From positions 434,885 to 498,884 of the forward strand of contig NZ_GL872283.1 in the NCBI RefSeq assembly GCF_000191065.1: a DNA stretch of 64,000 bases, read 5' to 3'. Origin of the DNA: Prevotella multiformis DSM 16608 (GTDB taxonomy: Bacteria; Bacteroidota; Bacteroidia; Bacteroidales; Bacteroidaceae). Below the pieces are notes generated by a model, which did not search any database, was not told where the DNA came from, and worked only from the letters and a program-made list of their open reading frames with translations. The translations under genes and the position numbers were made by a program. Shown here one piece after another: positions 39,532 to 48,700 of the stretch; position 1 is the stretch's first letter, and each line of letters opens with the position of its first letter.

Positions 39532-40059
39532 CTATTCTCGGGTACTCATCTTCTTTTTTTTTGGATTTGCTTCCGCTTTCTCCTTCTTAGAAGAATCGTC
39601 ATCCTTATCTTCTGAAAGGAGAGCAGGATCCTCTGATGATGACCCTGTAAGCTCGTTATCTTCAGAACCTTCTTCAGATGAATTTTCGCCACCCTCTTCT
39701 GTTGATGGATCCTCGTCGCCTTCGCCACCGTCAGCGTCTGGGCTTTCATCTCCATTGCTGTTGAGTGTTTCAGGGTCCTCGTCGCCATCTTCAGAAGAGT
39801 TATTGGCGTTGATGTTCTCATTATCCTCGTCGGCTGTTTGATTAGCAAACTCACGTCGATTACGTACGATTTCGTCGTGCTCGCAATGGTCGAGAAGTAA
39901 GAAGAGTATCTCCTCGTGATTCTTCTCTGGAGCAAGGTCGAAGCGTGTGAAATCGGTAAGGTGTGGTGCTTTCTCGTGCAGCAGGGCAAGGTCGGCTTCC
40001 ACAACTGTAGGGCTTACCAACTTATGGAAGTGCGTTAATTTCTCTTTTGCGCTGTACAT
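39532..40059 (-). CDS. Phage protein with a long acidic tail
   Basis: 175 aa. The N-terminal ~70 residues form a small ordered domain (MYSAKEKLTHFHKLVSPTVVEADLALLHEKAPHLTDFTRFDLAPEKNH split by a short loop). The next ~90 residues are nearly pure Asp/Glu/Ser/Gly/Asn and the extreme end is basic (KKEKAEANPKKKKMS). Acidic tails of this type occur in capsid-associated or DNA-mimic proteins. Function not known. Confidence 0.62.
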   Translation of the reverse strand: MYSAKEKLTHFHKLVSPTVVEADLALLHEKAPHLTDFTRFDLAPEKNHEEILFLLLDHCEHDEIVRNRREFANQTADEDNENINANNSSEDGDEDPETLNSNGDESPDADGGEGDEDPSTEEGGENSSEEGSEDNELTGSSSEDPALLSEDKDDDSSKKEKAEANPKKKKMSTRE

Positions 40060-40086
40060 ATTGTAAAAGTAAAATGGTGAATAACT

Positions 40087-40108
40087 CCCCTCCCGTGTCA
40101 GGGAGGGG
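40087..40108 (-). terminator. Hairpin after the 333-aa structural gene
   Basis: CCCCTCCC / GGGAGGGG, perfect 8-bp stem with a 6-nt loop, between the 333-aa and 175-aa genes. May attenuate transcription. Confidence 0.6.
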
Positions 40109-40115
40109 TGAGCGG

Positions 40116-41117
40116 TTAGGCTTCAGTTCTTGAAACCTCGACAAGTGTTGTGGTGTCAAGAACACGGAAGGTGATAGACGCACCTGTCTTCGCTGTCCAT
40201 GTAGCACCCTCTTCGAGTACGAAGGTAGAACCGTCAGCGATGGTGGCAGGCTTATCGGCACCCGCACCAATGAGCGTGATGTACCTGCCCTTGTCGCTCT
40301 TGCTGAGTCCGCTGACCGTAGCGATGGCGGCGGCAGCCGATGTTCCGTTAGGAATCGTGTAGGTGTTGCTGCCTGCCGTGATGGCGATGGCGGTTGCACC
40401 TGCTGCGATGGCGGTAGCTGCTGTGATCGCAGGATTGCCTGTATAGACGAGCGGCAGGTCTACAGAGCTGCGCTTGAAAGTGAAAGTGGTGTAACGTCCG
40501 TCCTTGTCGTCCTTCGTCTCCGTGTTAGAGAGGATGACAGGACGCTCCAGCTCGCCGAGGATGTACCACTCCTTCTTCTTGACGTGCTTGAAGAAGATGA
40601 TGAATTTTCCTCCCGAGTACTCTTCGATGAAGTTATAGAGGTTTACACGTGCGCCACCCATGATGATGACAAACTGGTTCTCGCCTGTGGTGGTGATGTC
40701 GCCCTTCTCCGTGGTTCCTGTGAAGGTTGGTATGTCGTGTGCTTCGAAATAGTGCGGAATCTCGTTCGGCTTCAACGGGATCGGTGCCACCTCACGATTG
40801 GCATTCGGCTGTGGAAACTCCTTCGTGCGGTCGATCTGATCGAGAGCCACGAGATAGACAATATAAGAGATGTCGCTGCCGTGGGTGTCACGGTCTGAGA
40901 CATCATCAAGATGACCGAGCAATGCCATAGAGGCAAGGGTGACACCAGAACCAGCTGCTGCACCGAGAGAGTGGTCAATCAGCGCAGCCAACAGCATGAG
41001 CACACCAAAGATGGCAAACGTTGCCATGAACATTTTGCGTGCCTGGCGGTTGGCATAATTAAATCCCTTCATAGGATTGTACGCACGGTGGCGTTTCTGA
41101 ATATTGGGCTTTTTCAT
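40116..41117 (-). CDS. Structural protein with N-terminal membrane helices
   Basis: 333 aa. Residues ~27-70 are strongly hydrophobic (MFMATFAIFGVLMLLAALIDH, GVTLASMALLG). A beta-rich middle follows (GENQFVIIMGGARVNLYNFIEEYSGGKFIIFFKHVKKKEWYILGELERPVIL; YTTFTFKRSSVDLPLVYTG) and then an Ala/Thr-rich C-terminal segment (AITAATAIAAGATAIAITAGSNTYTI) that looks like an added Ig- or decoration-type module. It lies directly after the capsid gene, the place of major tail or decoration proteins. The membrane segments are odd for either role. Confidence 0.65.
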   Translation of the reverse strand: MKKPNIQKRHRAYNPMKGFNYANRQARKMFMATFAIFGVLMLLAALIDHSLGAAAGSGVTLASMALLGHLDDVSDRDTHGSDISYIVYLVALDQIDRTKEFPQPNANREVAPIPLKPNEIPHYFEAHDIPTFTGTTEKGDITTTGENQFVIIMGGARVNLYNFIEEYSGGKFIIFFKHVKKKEWYILGELERPVILSNTETKDDKDGRYTTFTFKRSSVDLPLVYTGNPAITAATAIAAGATAIAITAGSNTYTIPNGTSAAAAIATVSGLSKSDKGRYITLIGAGADKPATIADGSTFVLEEGATWTAKTGASITFRVLDTTTLVEVSRTEA

Positions 41118-41152
41118 TTCTTTTTCTGTTAATGATAATTACTTTCTTAAAG

Positions 41153-41198
41153 AAAGGGACCGGGAAGACAAGCCGTTACCGAGGCTTTCCGTCCCTTT
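41153..41198 (-). terminator. Hairpin after the major capsid gene
   Basis: AAAGGGAC / GTCCCTTT stem with further internal pairing, in the 111-bp gap after the capsid gene stop. May let capsid mRNA accumulate above downstream genes. Confidence 0.6.
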
Positions 41199-41228
41199 GA
41201 CTCTCCTCCCAGTCCCTTAATCATTCGT

Positions 41229-43232
41229 CTACCGAGCACCCGGCACATTCGGCTGCAACTCCTTGTTGATGGTGCGCTTGCCGCCGACGCAACGCTCCAA
41301 CTCACGGAACTTGTTGTCGCTGCCGAGAATCACCATGATGTAGTCGCCTACGGCTGTGGCGGTGAAGGCATCGGTGATGCTGTCGAACTTGCCGGACTTG
41401 GTGATCTTCGGCAGCTTCGTCTTGTCACCGCACTCAATGCAGTAAGCCACACCTGCCTTCGCATTCTCGATGTCGGTGAAGGTCGTCTGTGACGTGGTGC
41501 TGTCGGTGACTTGCCAGAAGCCGTTGTTTCCGTCGACTTTGTCGGTGATCGTCGCAGCGAAAAGATTGATGAAGATCTGCTGCCACTCATAGTGGTTGTC
41601 GTCCATCTCCTTCTTGGTGGCGAAACGCCTGCCAGTGAACGAAGCAGAAGTACCTTCCTTCCACACGCTCCACGCGCGCACCTGCTCCATGTTCTCCTGC
41701 ATCTTCACAGAGAGCATCTCGCCCGGAACATACTCCAGGAACTGAATGTTACCTGGCTCGTGAAGCATCATGAATGGAGTCTGACCAAGATAAGGCAACC
41801 AAATGATGCGCATCGTAGTGTCTGGTACCACGCTCAATGCACCCATAGGTCCAGCGAAGTCTGTGTCCTTACCATAGGTAGAACGAACGTTCTTAATCCA
41901 CCATGCCTGATGGTTCTTGTTCAAATAAATGAAGTGGTTGTCGAGGTCCATGTCTTCAGTGATTGAAGCACGAACATCTGCAATGAACTCCTGAACGGCA
42001 GCGAGGAAGGTTGCCTGCGTGTAGGTGCGGTAGGTGCTCTCATCGTGTGGCTTGAGGTCGTACTGGTGAACATAGCGCAGCAGGGTGTATAGAACGCCTG
42101 TGGCTGCATTGAGGTAGCTGCCTGCAACGCCCTTATCAGGCTTCACGTAGATACCACGCATACGGCGTTTGTTCTGCTCGACCTGTGCAGCACGAAGAGT
42201 GTTGAGCAGCTGATACTCAATCATTGTCCACTTGATAGGGTCAGAACCCTCCTTGTTGAGATAGCCGATGTACTTACGCTCGAGTTCCTTCATCGGACCC
42301 CATTCCATCTTGATCATGGCGTCGTCTACATAGCCCATGTGGTTTTCAATCTTCATGCCGCCCTTGAAGACTTCACCAGACTGGTAAGCCTGTGACACTT
42401 CATCGAAGAAGGCATTAAAAACGAGTCCACGGTCCTGATAGCCGTATGCGACTGGGAAGAACTGAGTAAGGTCACGCACCTGCAAAACACGTGCGATGAG
42501 TGCATCCTGACGGAGTACGACGAACTGGTCGCCTACACCGGCGTTGTCCACGCCTTCATAGTTGGTGGCGTAAGTTCCCTTAGCCAATGCAGTAGCGTCA
42601 AGCATTTTGTTCTGCTGGAGATACTGGTAGCGGTCCTTGAGCGACTTGGCATAGTTGCAGGCTGCTTTGTAGAAAGCGACACCGTCCACCTGGTCGTCAA
42701 CTTCAGGCAGTGCAGCTGCAGCACGTGGGTTGGCAGCGATCTTGTTCCAGCGGTCTTTCATTGAGAAAAGAGAGTGCTTGATGCCGAAGAGGTAGTCGGC
42801 CGTGTTGGCAAAACCGTTCACACTGAGAGGAACAGCATTGACCGTCTGTGCAGGAACATCAGGTGCAGGATTTGCGCCCATCGCCTGGATGTCGGCACGC
42901 ATACCCTTGATGCCTTCGAGGATGCCTTCAAGCGTGGCGTTGCCCTGCGGTGCAGGCTGCTGTGTGCCGTTATCGTCAGCTGTCGATGATGGCTCGCCGC
43001 CGGCAAGGACGGATTGGATCGTGTTCAGCATGGTCTGGAACTCCTCCGCCTGCCGGGCAGTTTTCTTTGCAGCCTGTTCGGATGCGATATCATCAGCAAG
43101 CGTACTCTGGTACTTCTTCTGATACTCTGCAACGAGCGCGTTGAACTCATCCTGAGAAAGGCTTTTGTCTGCGAACTTCTGCTTGAAGCCGAGAAGCTCG
43201 ATGACACTTGTCAGTTTTTCTTTTAAACTCAT
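41229..43232 (-). CDS. Major capsid protein with fused N-terminal scaffold domain
   Basis: 667 aa from the ATG at 43232 (MSLKEKLTSVIELLGFKQKF). Residues ~1-110 are a charged coiled-coil scaffold (DEFNALVAEYQKKYQSTLADDIASEQAAKKTARQAEEF). A Pro/Ala linker follows (to ~150). The rest is an HK97-like coat domain with LFSMKDRWNKIAANPRAAAALPE, VVLRQDALIARVLQVRDLTQFFPVAYGYQDR, MEWGPMKELERKYIGYLNKEGSDP, LVVPDT-like strands and LGQTPFMMLHEPGN. The prohead protease encoded just upstream probably removes the scaffold part. Confidence 0.88.
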   Translation of the reverse strand: MSLKEKLTSVIELLGFKQKFADKSLSQDEFNALVAEYQKKYQSTLADDIASEQAAKKTARQAEEFQTMLNTIQSVLAGGEPSSTADDNGTQQPAPQGNATLEGILEGIKGMRADIQAMGANPAPDVPAQTVNAVPLSVNGFANTADYLFGIKHSLFSMKDRWNKIAANPRAAAALPEVDDQVDGVAFYKAACNYAKSLKDRYQYLQQNKMLDATALAKGTYATNYEGVDNAGVGDQFVVLRQDALIARVLQVRDLTQFFPVAYGYQDRGLVFNAFFDEVSQAYQSGEVFKGGMKIENHMGYVDDAMIKMEWGPMKELERKYIGYLNKEGSDPIKWTMIEYQLLNTLRAAQVEQNKRRMRGIYVKPDKGVAGSYLNAATGVLYTLLRYVHQYDLKPHDESTYRTYTQATFLAAVQEFIADVRASITEDMDLDNHFIYLNKNHQAWWIKNVRSTYGKDTDFAGPMGALSVVPDTTMRIIWLPYLGQTPFMMLHEPGNIQFLEYVPGEMLSVKMQENMEQVRAWSVWKEGTSASFTGRRFATKKEMDDNHYEWQQIFINLFAATITDKVDGNNGFWQVTDSTTSQTTFTDIENAKAGVAYCIECGDKTKLPKITKSGKFDSITDAFTATAVGDYIMVILGSDNKFRELERCVGGKRTINKELQPNVPGAR

Positions 43233-43259
43233 AAATAACAAAAAATTAAAGTAAACACA

Positions 43260-44249
43260 TTATATATTGTAAATGGCAGTCTCCAGTTTCTTTGCTTCAG
43301 TATATTCACGACCCATCGTCGAAGCCTCTGAGATTGCTTCAACCATCGTTCTGCTGCCGTCTGCAAGACCTATTTCTACGGCTTGAGGAGTATAGAAGGT
43401 CTCGCCACGCAGCACCGGTGCGTCATCAGGTAGGTCGGCGAGTTTACTCCGCTGTGAACGGACTTCATCCAAGAACTGCACATTCATCGGGTCGAGTATC
43501 TCTTTCACGAACTTGGCATCCTTCCCATGTCGAAGATCATCGAACACCTTATTCTTCAGATCAGAGTTCGTGGCCTTTGCTTCAACTTTCTTGATGCCGA
43601 GTTTTGCAAAGTAAGGCTCAAAGTCGTAGAAGCTGCACATAGTACCGATGCAGCCTACATAATCGTTCTGTGTCATTGCATAGATACGCTGGCCGTGACA
43701 GCCGATGTAATATCCGGCCGAACAGCACATCTGTTCGTAGAAGGTGAGGATAGGTTTCTCGCAGCTACGCAGTGTTTCGCTGAGCCGGTCGAGGTACCAC
43801 GCTTCACCGCCGGGGGAATTGATGTGCAGGAAGTGACAGGAGATCTGCGGGTTGGCTTCGGCTGCAAGAAGGTCTGACTGGAGCTGCTTGCTTGAGAACC
43901 AGTAATACGAGTCGGCCATTACGATACCGAACACACGGTGATAGGCAATACTGTTGTCAGGCAGCTGCTCATCACTGAACTCATCAGTAAGTGTAACAGG
44001 GGCGGTATTCTCCTGGTTTGTTGTCTTCAGAATATCCAAGAGTGCGATATGAGATTCAAGCTGATACCAGGTATGGGTATCAAGATAGGCTATCATTTCA
44101 GCTTTAGTCATGCCGAACGCAGCCTTTACCTCGGGATTATCTTGCGTTTTACCGTTGAGTGGAAACGCAGTGAGCATAGCCTGTCGGAATCCATCAACGG
44201 TAATAAACAAGGGTTTCCCCGAAGAGAGTAGAGACTGTAATTCTTTCAT
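43260..44249 (-). CDS. Prohead protease (S49/ClpP-fold)
   Basis: 329 aa from the ATG at 44249 (MKELQSLLSSGKPLF); the frame is open further but the promoter at 44267-44297 places the RNA start near 44263. HINSPGG (143-148) and YEQMCCSAGYYIGC with the probable nucleophile Ser177 are SppA/ClpP-type signatures. VGCIGTMCSFYDF follows, and RGETFYTPQAVEIGLADG matches the usual S49 end. Located immediately before the capsid gene, it would mature the scaffold-capsid fusion during head assembly. Confidence 0.88.
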   Translation of the reverse strand: MKELQSLLSSGKPLFITVDGFRQAMLTAFPLNGKTQDNPEVKAAFGMTKAEMIAYLDTHTWYQLESHIALLDILKTTNQENTAPVTLTDEFSDEQLPDNSIAYHRVFGIVMADSYYWFSSKQLQSDLLAAEANPQISCHFLHINSPGGEAWYLDRLSETLRSCEKPILTFYEQMCCSAGYYIGCHGQRIYAMTQNDYVGCIGTMCSFYDFEPYFAKLGIKKVEAKATNSDLKNKVFDDLRHGKDAKFVKEILDPMNVQFLDEVRSQRSKLADLPDDAPVLRGETFYTPQAVEIGLADGSRTMVEAISEASTMGREYTEAKKLETAIYNI

Positions 44250-44266
44250 CAAAATTATTTTTGATG

Positions 44267-44297
44267 CGAATTTACTATATAATAAGGTGTAGGCAAA
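44267..44297 (-). promoter_or_regulatory. Promoter of the head genes
   Basis: Minus strand TTTG (44294-44297), exactly 19 bp, TAAATTCG (44267-44274). The leader to 44249 would be about 14 nt. Confidence 0.55.
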
Positions 44298-44301
44298 AGA
44301 C

Positions 44302-44655
44302 CTACAAAAGAGGGTCTGTAAGCATTTTACACTTGATAACGAGATTGGCGGAGGTGAGATTTGAAGAAATCTGGACTCGTGCAGGAATATTGGATGTGCC
44401 GATATTATGAGTTTTCCTATCGGATGTCTTGACAGTAACGATGGCACTTCTCTCTACAGCGAAGGTCCTACGGGTTTCCTCGTCGGGTAAGTCTATTACT
44501 ATGGTTTTGTCGCAGTTCCAATAATTACCAGCTTCATTGTCAGTAAGTTGTGGAATATACGAAAAGGTGTCTGCAACGAAATCATACACTTTTCCCTTTC
44601 CGTGCCCGTCCGGATTTACAAGGCTCACCTGAATGGCGTTTAAGAACTCTAACAT
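44302..44655 (-). CDS. Hypothetical phage protein (117 aa)
   Basis: Beta-rich: GKGKVYDFVADTFSYIPQLTDNEAGNYWNCDKTIVIDLPDEETRRTFAVERSAIVTVKTSD, ending NLVIKCKMLTDPLL. Unrecognised; could be a minor virion protein since it immediately precedes the head promoter. Confidence 0.6.
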   Translation of the reverse strand: MLEFLNAIQVSLVNPDGHGKGKVYDFVADTFSYIPQLTDNEAGNYWNCDKTIVIDLPDEETRRTFAVERSAIVTVKTSDRKTHNIGTSNIPARVQISSNLTSANLVIKCKMLTDPLL

Positions 44656-44708
44656 AATATATAACTTTTGAGTGACATAAATAGCAGTTCGGTATGTATT
44701 AAAAAACG

Positions 44709-45236
44709 TTAATCAGTTGCTACTTTTTGATACTTACGTGTCTTCTTCGGTCGGAGGCGGTTGCGGAAGCGATAATAATTCTTCAAGAGAGCATCCGAGG
44801 AGATGGACTTCAGCCGGTAGGCATGGATGAAGTCGTAGATGACATCGAGGTTCCTGCGCCGCCGGCCGAACTCCTCGTTCTCCAGCAGAACACGGTGCAG
44901 TTCGAAGTTGAACATTCTTCGTATCTGAATCTCTATCTCCTTGGCTGCTGCCGGGGACAGGTAGTTGTAATAGGCCGGGTCTTTCCAAGGGCTGCACGCT
45001 GTCCCGGCCTTGCGGAAAGGGAGGTGGATGCGGAGGTTTCCGTCTAAGACATCCGGCTGGTTGCTACGCTGTCTGGCCATGTTTTCCCAGACACAGAAAT
45101 ACAAATCTGTATTGCATGGAATCTTAATGCCACCAGTAGCATCATTTTTACAATATTTTGCAGATATATATTCTGCAAGATACTGTTCTATTCGGATTGT
45201 CACCACTCGTTTCGCAGTCCATTTTTCTTTCTCCAT
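44709..45236 (-). CDS. Basic hypothetical protein next to the iteron region
   Basis: 175 aa. MEKEKWTAKRVVTIRIEQYLAEYISAKYCKNDATGGIKIPCNTDLYFCVW, then AAAKEIEIQIRRMFNFELHRVLLENEEFGRRRRNLDVIYDFIHAYRLKSISSDALLKNYYRFRNRLRPKKTRKYQK. Strongly basic and helical C-terminus, a likely nucleic-acid binder. Similar genes sit beside primase genes in Bacteroidetes mobile elements. It starts 22 bp from the first iteron cluster, so origin recognition is an attractive but unproven role. Confidence 0.62.
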   Translation of the reverse strand: MEKEKWTAKRVVTIRIEQYLAEYISAKYCKNDATGGIKIPCNTDLYFCVWENMARQRSNQPDVLDGNLRIHLPFRKAGTACSPWKDPAYYNYLSPAAAKEIEIQIRRMFNFELHRVLLENEEFGRRRRNLDVIYDFIHAYRLKSISSDALLKNYYRFRNRLRPKKTRKYQKVATD

Positions 45237-45257
45237 ATCTTTTTTCGGTTTTTAGCG

Positions 45258-45592
45258 TCCTACCGTCCTACATTCCTACAAAATCAGGCTTAACTAATGC
45301 AAAGTTACAGATTATCAATGAGATAATAACATTTTATCACTCAAAAGTTTTATTATTTCACCTCTTTTTGTCGTCCTACAATCCTACAAAAACACATATT
45401 TTGTAGGACGACGAATCCAAAACAGAGAAAAACAAGAAAAATCCTATTTCCTACAACGTCCTACAATCCTACAAATAAACAATAAAATCCTATTTCCTAT
45501 AATAATAATATAACTATTTGATTTATAGGTATATATGTATATTATAGGTTTGAAAAGAAAAACGATTTGTAGGATTGTAGGATTGTAGGACG
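45258..45592. other. Iteron-rich noncoding region, candidate replication origin
   Basis: TCCTAC units recur with an 8-bp period: 45258, 45266, 45274; 45374, 45382; 45449, 45459, 45467; and inverted GTAGGA at 45403 and 45569, 45577, 45585. Degenerate TCCTAT units lie at 45442, 45488 and 45495. The 19-mer CGTCCTACAATCCTACAAA (45457-45475) is matched by its exact inverse near 45574-45592, flanking an AT-rich stretch. The region lies between the primase-helicase stop and the 175-aa basic protein. Apart from this and a terminator the 45237-45786 gap shows no gene. Confidence 0.65.
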
Positions 45593-45728
45593 GTGTTTTT
45601 CTGAAAATTTATTTTTCAAAAGTCGTGTTTTCCTTGTTTCTTCTGAAAATTGGGGGTACGGGGGATTTTTCGCCGCCTTATGTGGTTTGGAAAGTGATAA
45701 AGAATGTGAGTTAGATAAATGAAAATGA

Positions 45729-45764
45729 GCCGTGCCTATTCATCCGAACTGGCACGGCTCTGCT
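45729..45764 (-). terminator. Terminator of the primase-helicase gene
   Basis: GAGCCGTGCC / GGCACGGCTC, perfect 10-bp stem with a 14-nt loop, 23 bp after the gene's stop codon. Confidence 0.75.
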
Positions 45765-45786
45765 TGAGGAATAATCGAAACCTTGA

Positions 45787-48700
45787 TTAAAAAGGTTCGG
45801 CACTTCCGTCTGCCGGTTCAAATGGCAGATCTTGCGGAAGAGGTTTTTTCTGTGGTTCTTCAGTTGTGTTCGTTGCTTCAGTCTTGACCGGTCTGCTGTC
45901 TTGACTGCCGTCTTCAGGATATTCTCTTCTGTAGTCTATGTTGTATGACTCGACAAACTTGTCGTAGTCTATGATGATTGCGCTGGTAGATGTGCTCTTC
46001 TGCTTGCGAATCTTAACCATCGTTACCTTGTCATCGTAGCGGACGTCGTCGACTGTTTCTTCCCACGTGAATCTTCTCGAAGAAACAGTACCGATGTAAG
46101 AAACATGACTGCGCAGATTCTGCTCGATGGTTGAGAGTGTACTGTTTTCATTATTATAGCCGCTTCTGTCAAAGATACTGAATACTGCACTCAAGCGCAG
46201 GAACATGATGTTTGAACCTGCTTCGAAGGTGAAGGTCTTGGAGTCGCCACGTGAGTCCTTACCTGTGACTTTCTTGGGCTGCTCGATAAGGAATTCCCTG
46301 CCCTCGATTATCTGCTTGGTATCAATCATGTTGTTGACGGCCGTGAAGAACATGGCCAGCTTGTCCGTGCTCCGGATGAGTGAAAGCTGGAAACGGATCT
46401 TCTCCTGTGCGATCTTGAAGAACTCTGCGTAGGTGAACGGCAGCCGGAGGCTGGAGTACTGTTCTATCAGCTTCACAGTGCCGAGGAACAAAGAAGCTGT
46501 CTTCATCAGGCGGTCCATTTCCCCGGAATTGATTACATCTTGCTTCAGCTCATTGTATGCCTCCTGCTTGAGATGGCGGAAGTGATCCATGAACATAGGC
46601 CGGAGTTCAAGAATCTGAAGGAGGACATTCGACAAGCCGATCTTGTTCGGGTCTTCAATCGTTTTCAGCTCTTCGAAGATGCGCACCTCTTCCGGTGTGC
46701 GGTTACGAGGCTTCGGTACTTCACAGACGATTACACGACTCATCAGGGCGTTGTCATCACGCTGCGGCGTCTCTTGGCCGCAGATGATGACAGGTGCGAA
46801 CACCTTGTCGTTTTCTATTTCCCTTCCTGAAGTCCCCTTCCGTTTCTGTTTGCCGTCACCGTCATATACGATACCTTTCAGTGCTTGGAATTTCGTGTCG
46901 CTGATATCCTTGTTGTTGTACTCGTCAAGCACGACAGGAACATCCTTGAACATACCCATGATGGTGGCCATGGCGGCATCGGTACCAGTATTAAGGTTAA
47001 AGATAGGAATGTTAGGCGAAATGAATAGCGAGCGGATGGATATAGCGATCTGTGTCTTACCTGACGACATCGGACCCATGAAGAAAGGGGCGGTGAAGAG
47101 CCTATCGATACAGTGGATGTTGCTTCTGAAGGCGCACATGATAGCGAAGACTAAAGCCCACTTGCCATTATCGTTAATCTTATACACCTGGTTCATGAGC
47201 GAAGCCCATTTCTCGAAACTTACCTTCTTCTCAGCTGGAACCTCCTTGTATACGAGCTGACTTATCAGTTCGTACTTATCTGATTGCTTCCCACTTCCTG
47301 CGTAGATGGTTGAGAAAGCAGGGAGATAATAGTTGTTCTTGTTGTGCGTGACCACACCCAGTTCATTGACCGGGTCAAACCGCCATGCGCCCTCTACGTT
47401 GTGGAATATGCCGTTGGCGAATGCGAAGAACTGCTCGTCGGCCTTGCGGCTCATCCCCTCGCTCTGCTGATTACCGTAGGTCTTGACTTCTGAACACATA
47501 ACGAAATGCCGGCTCATATAGGTCTTGATGGCCTTCCACTGCCATTCCTCACCATTGAAGTTCACCGCTTCGTAGTTGATGAGCACTTCTTCTATCGACG
47601 ACATCTTCAGCATGGCCTTGGAAGGGATCTCGATGTATATCGGTGTCTCGTAATATCTGCGGTTGATGCGCAATACACGCTTGTTCTGCTCGAAATCGTC
47701 TGAAAAGATATGGAGCAGAGGAGTCATGAAGAAGTCGGCCACCTGCGTCATCCCGTTGCCGTTCTTATTGCGGAACATATAGCACACCGGTTCGCTCTTC
47801 TTGTTGAGCCGCGGGTAATAGCCGCACTCTTTCCACATCCTCCTGTACTCTTCGTTCTCCTGTACATAGTCTGGAGGCTCGTTCACGTCAAACTCTTCAT
47901 CCTCGAGGTTGTCTGCCTGCATGCTGACCTTCATCGCAGACTTGCGCTTGAGAACGAATGGTTTTCTTATCTCGTCAAACTGTCCCTTCGTCAGCTTTAG
48001 TACAGAGCAGTAATGATTTCTGTTTATGGTTATAACGGTGTCGTCAGCGTAAGATGTCAGTTCGATACAACGTGAGACGAGAGGAACACGATCTCCATTG
48101 AAGTTCTCGAGGAACTTACCGTGCAATGCGATGTAATAGTCCAGGAACGAACCTGTACTATCGCTGAAGATCATTTCTATCTTGATACCTGCACGATACA
48201 TCTCTGCAAGAGTATGCAGGTAGTTGTTTTCGTCTCCGTCATCGGCGATGCTGCAACCTGTCTCTGACGAGACGAAGTAGCAATAGACACGTCGTAGTTC
48301 CTGAATGTCATTGCCAGACGGCCGACCGGACACGAATACGATGGGTTCTTCGCCGTAGCCGTCGAGGAAATCCTGCATAACAGAGGTGATAATTGCAGGG
48401 CGGTCGCTTTCGATATTCTCCTTCAGCGCATCGATACCGAAGATACCAGTCTGCGTGTTTGTCTGAACGGATGATTCCTTCAGCCTGGTACGGATGCTTC
48501 GCACCTTGTTGTCTATAATGCCAATCCTGCTTCTGAAGTCTTCTGCAATGGACTTGACGTATTCGAGGCGCAAAACGGAATCCTGTACACACGCTACGAG
48601 GGAACAAATGGAATTCAAACAGTCTGTGATAACTGTCTCATCCTTGCAACCACGTGGAAGAAGCATACGCTTGAATGCTTTGGGGAAAGGTTCCGTCAGT

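Noticed and set aside
45258..45592. CRISPR array
   Set aside because: Repeat units are 8 bp, in both orientations and without spacers of constant length; they fit iterons. No cas genes are present.
45457..45592. Invertible segment for the serine recombinase, based on the 19-bp inverted pair
   Set aside because: The same TCCTAC unit recurs many times with 8-bp phase, which fits iterons better than a pair of inversion sites; not excluded experimentally.
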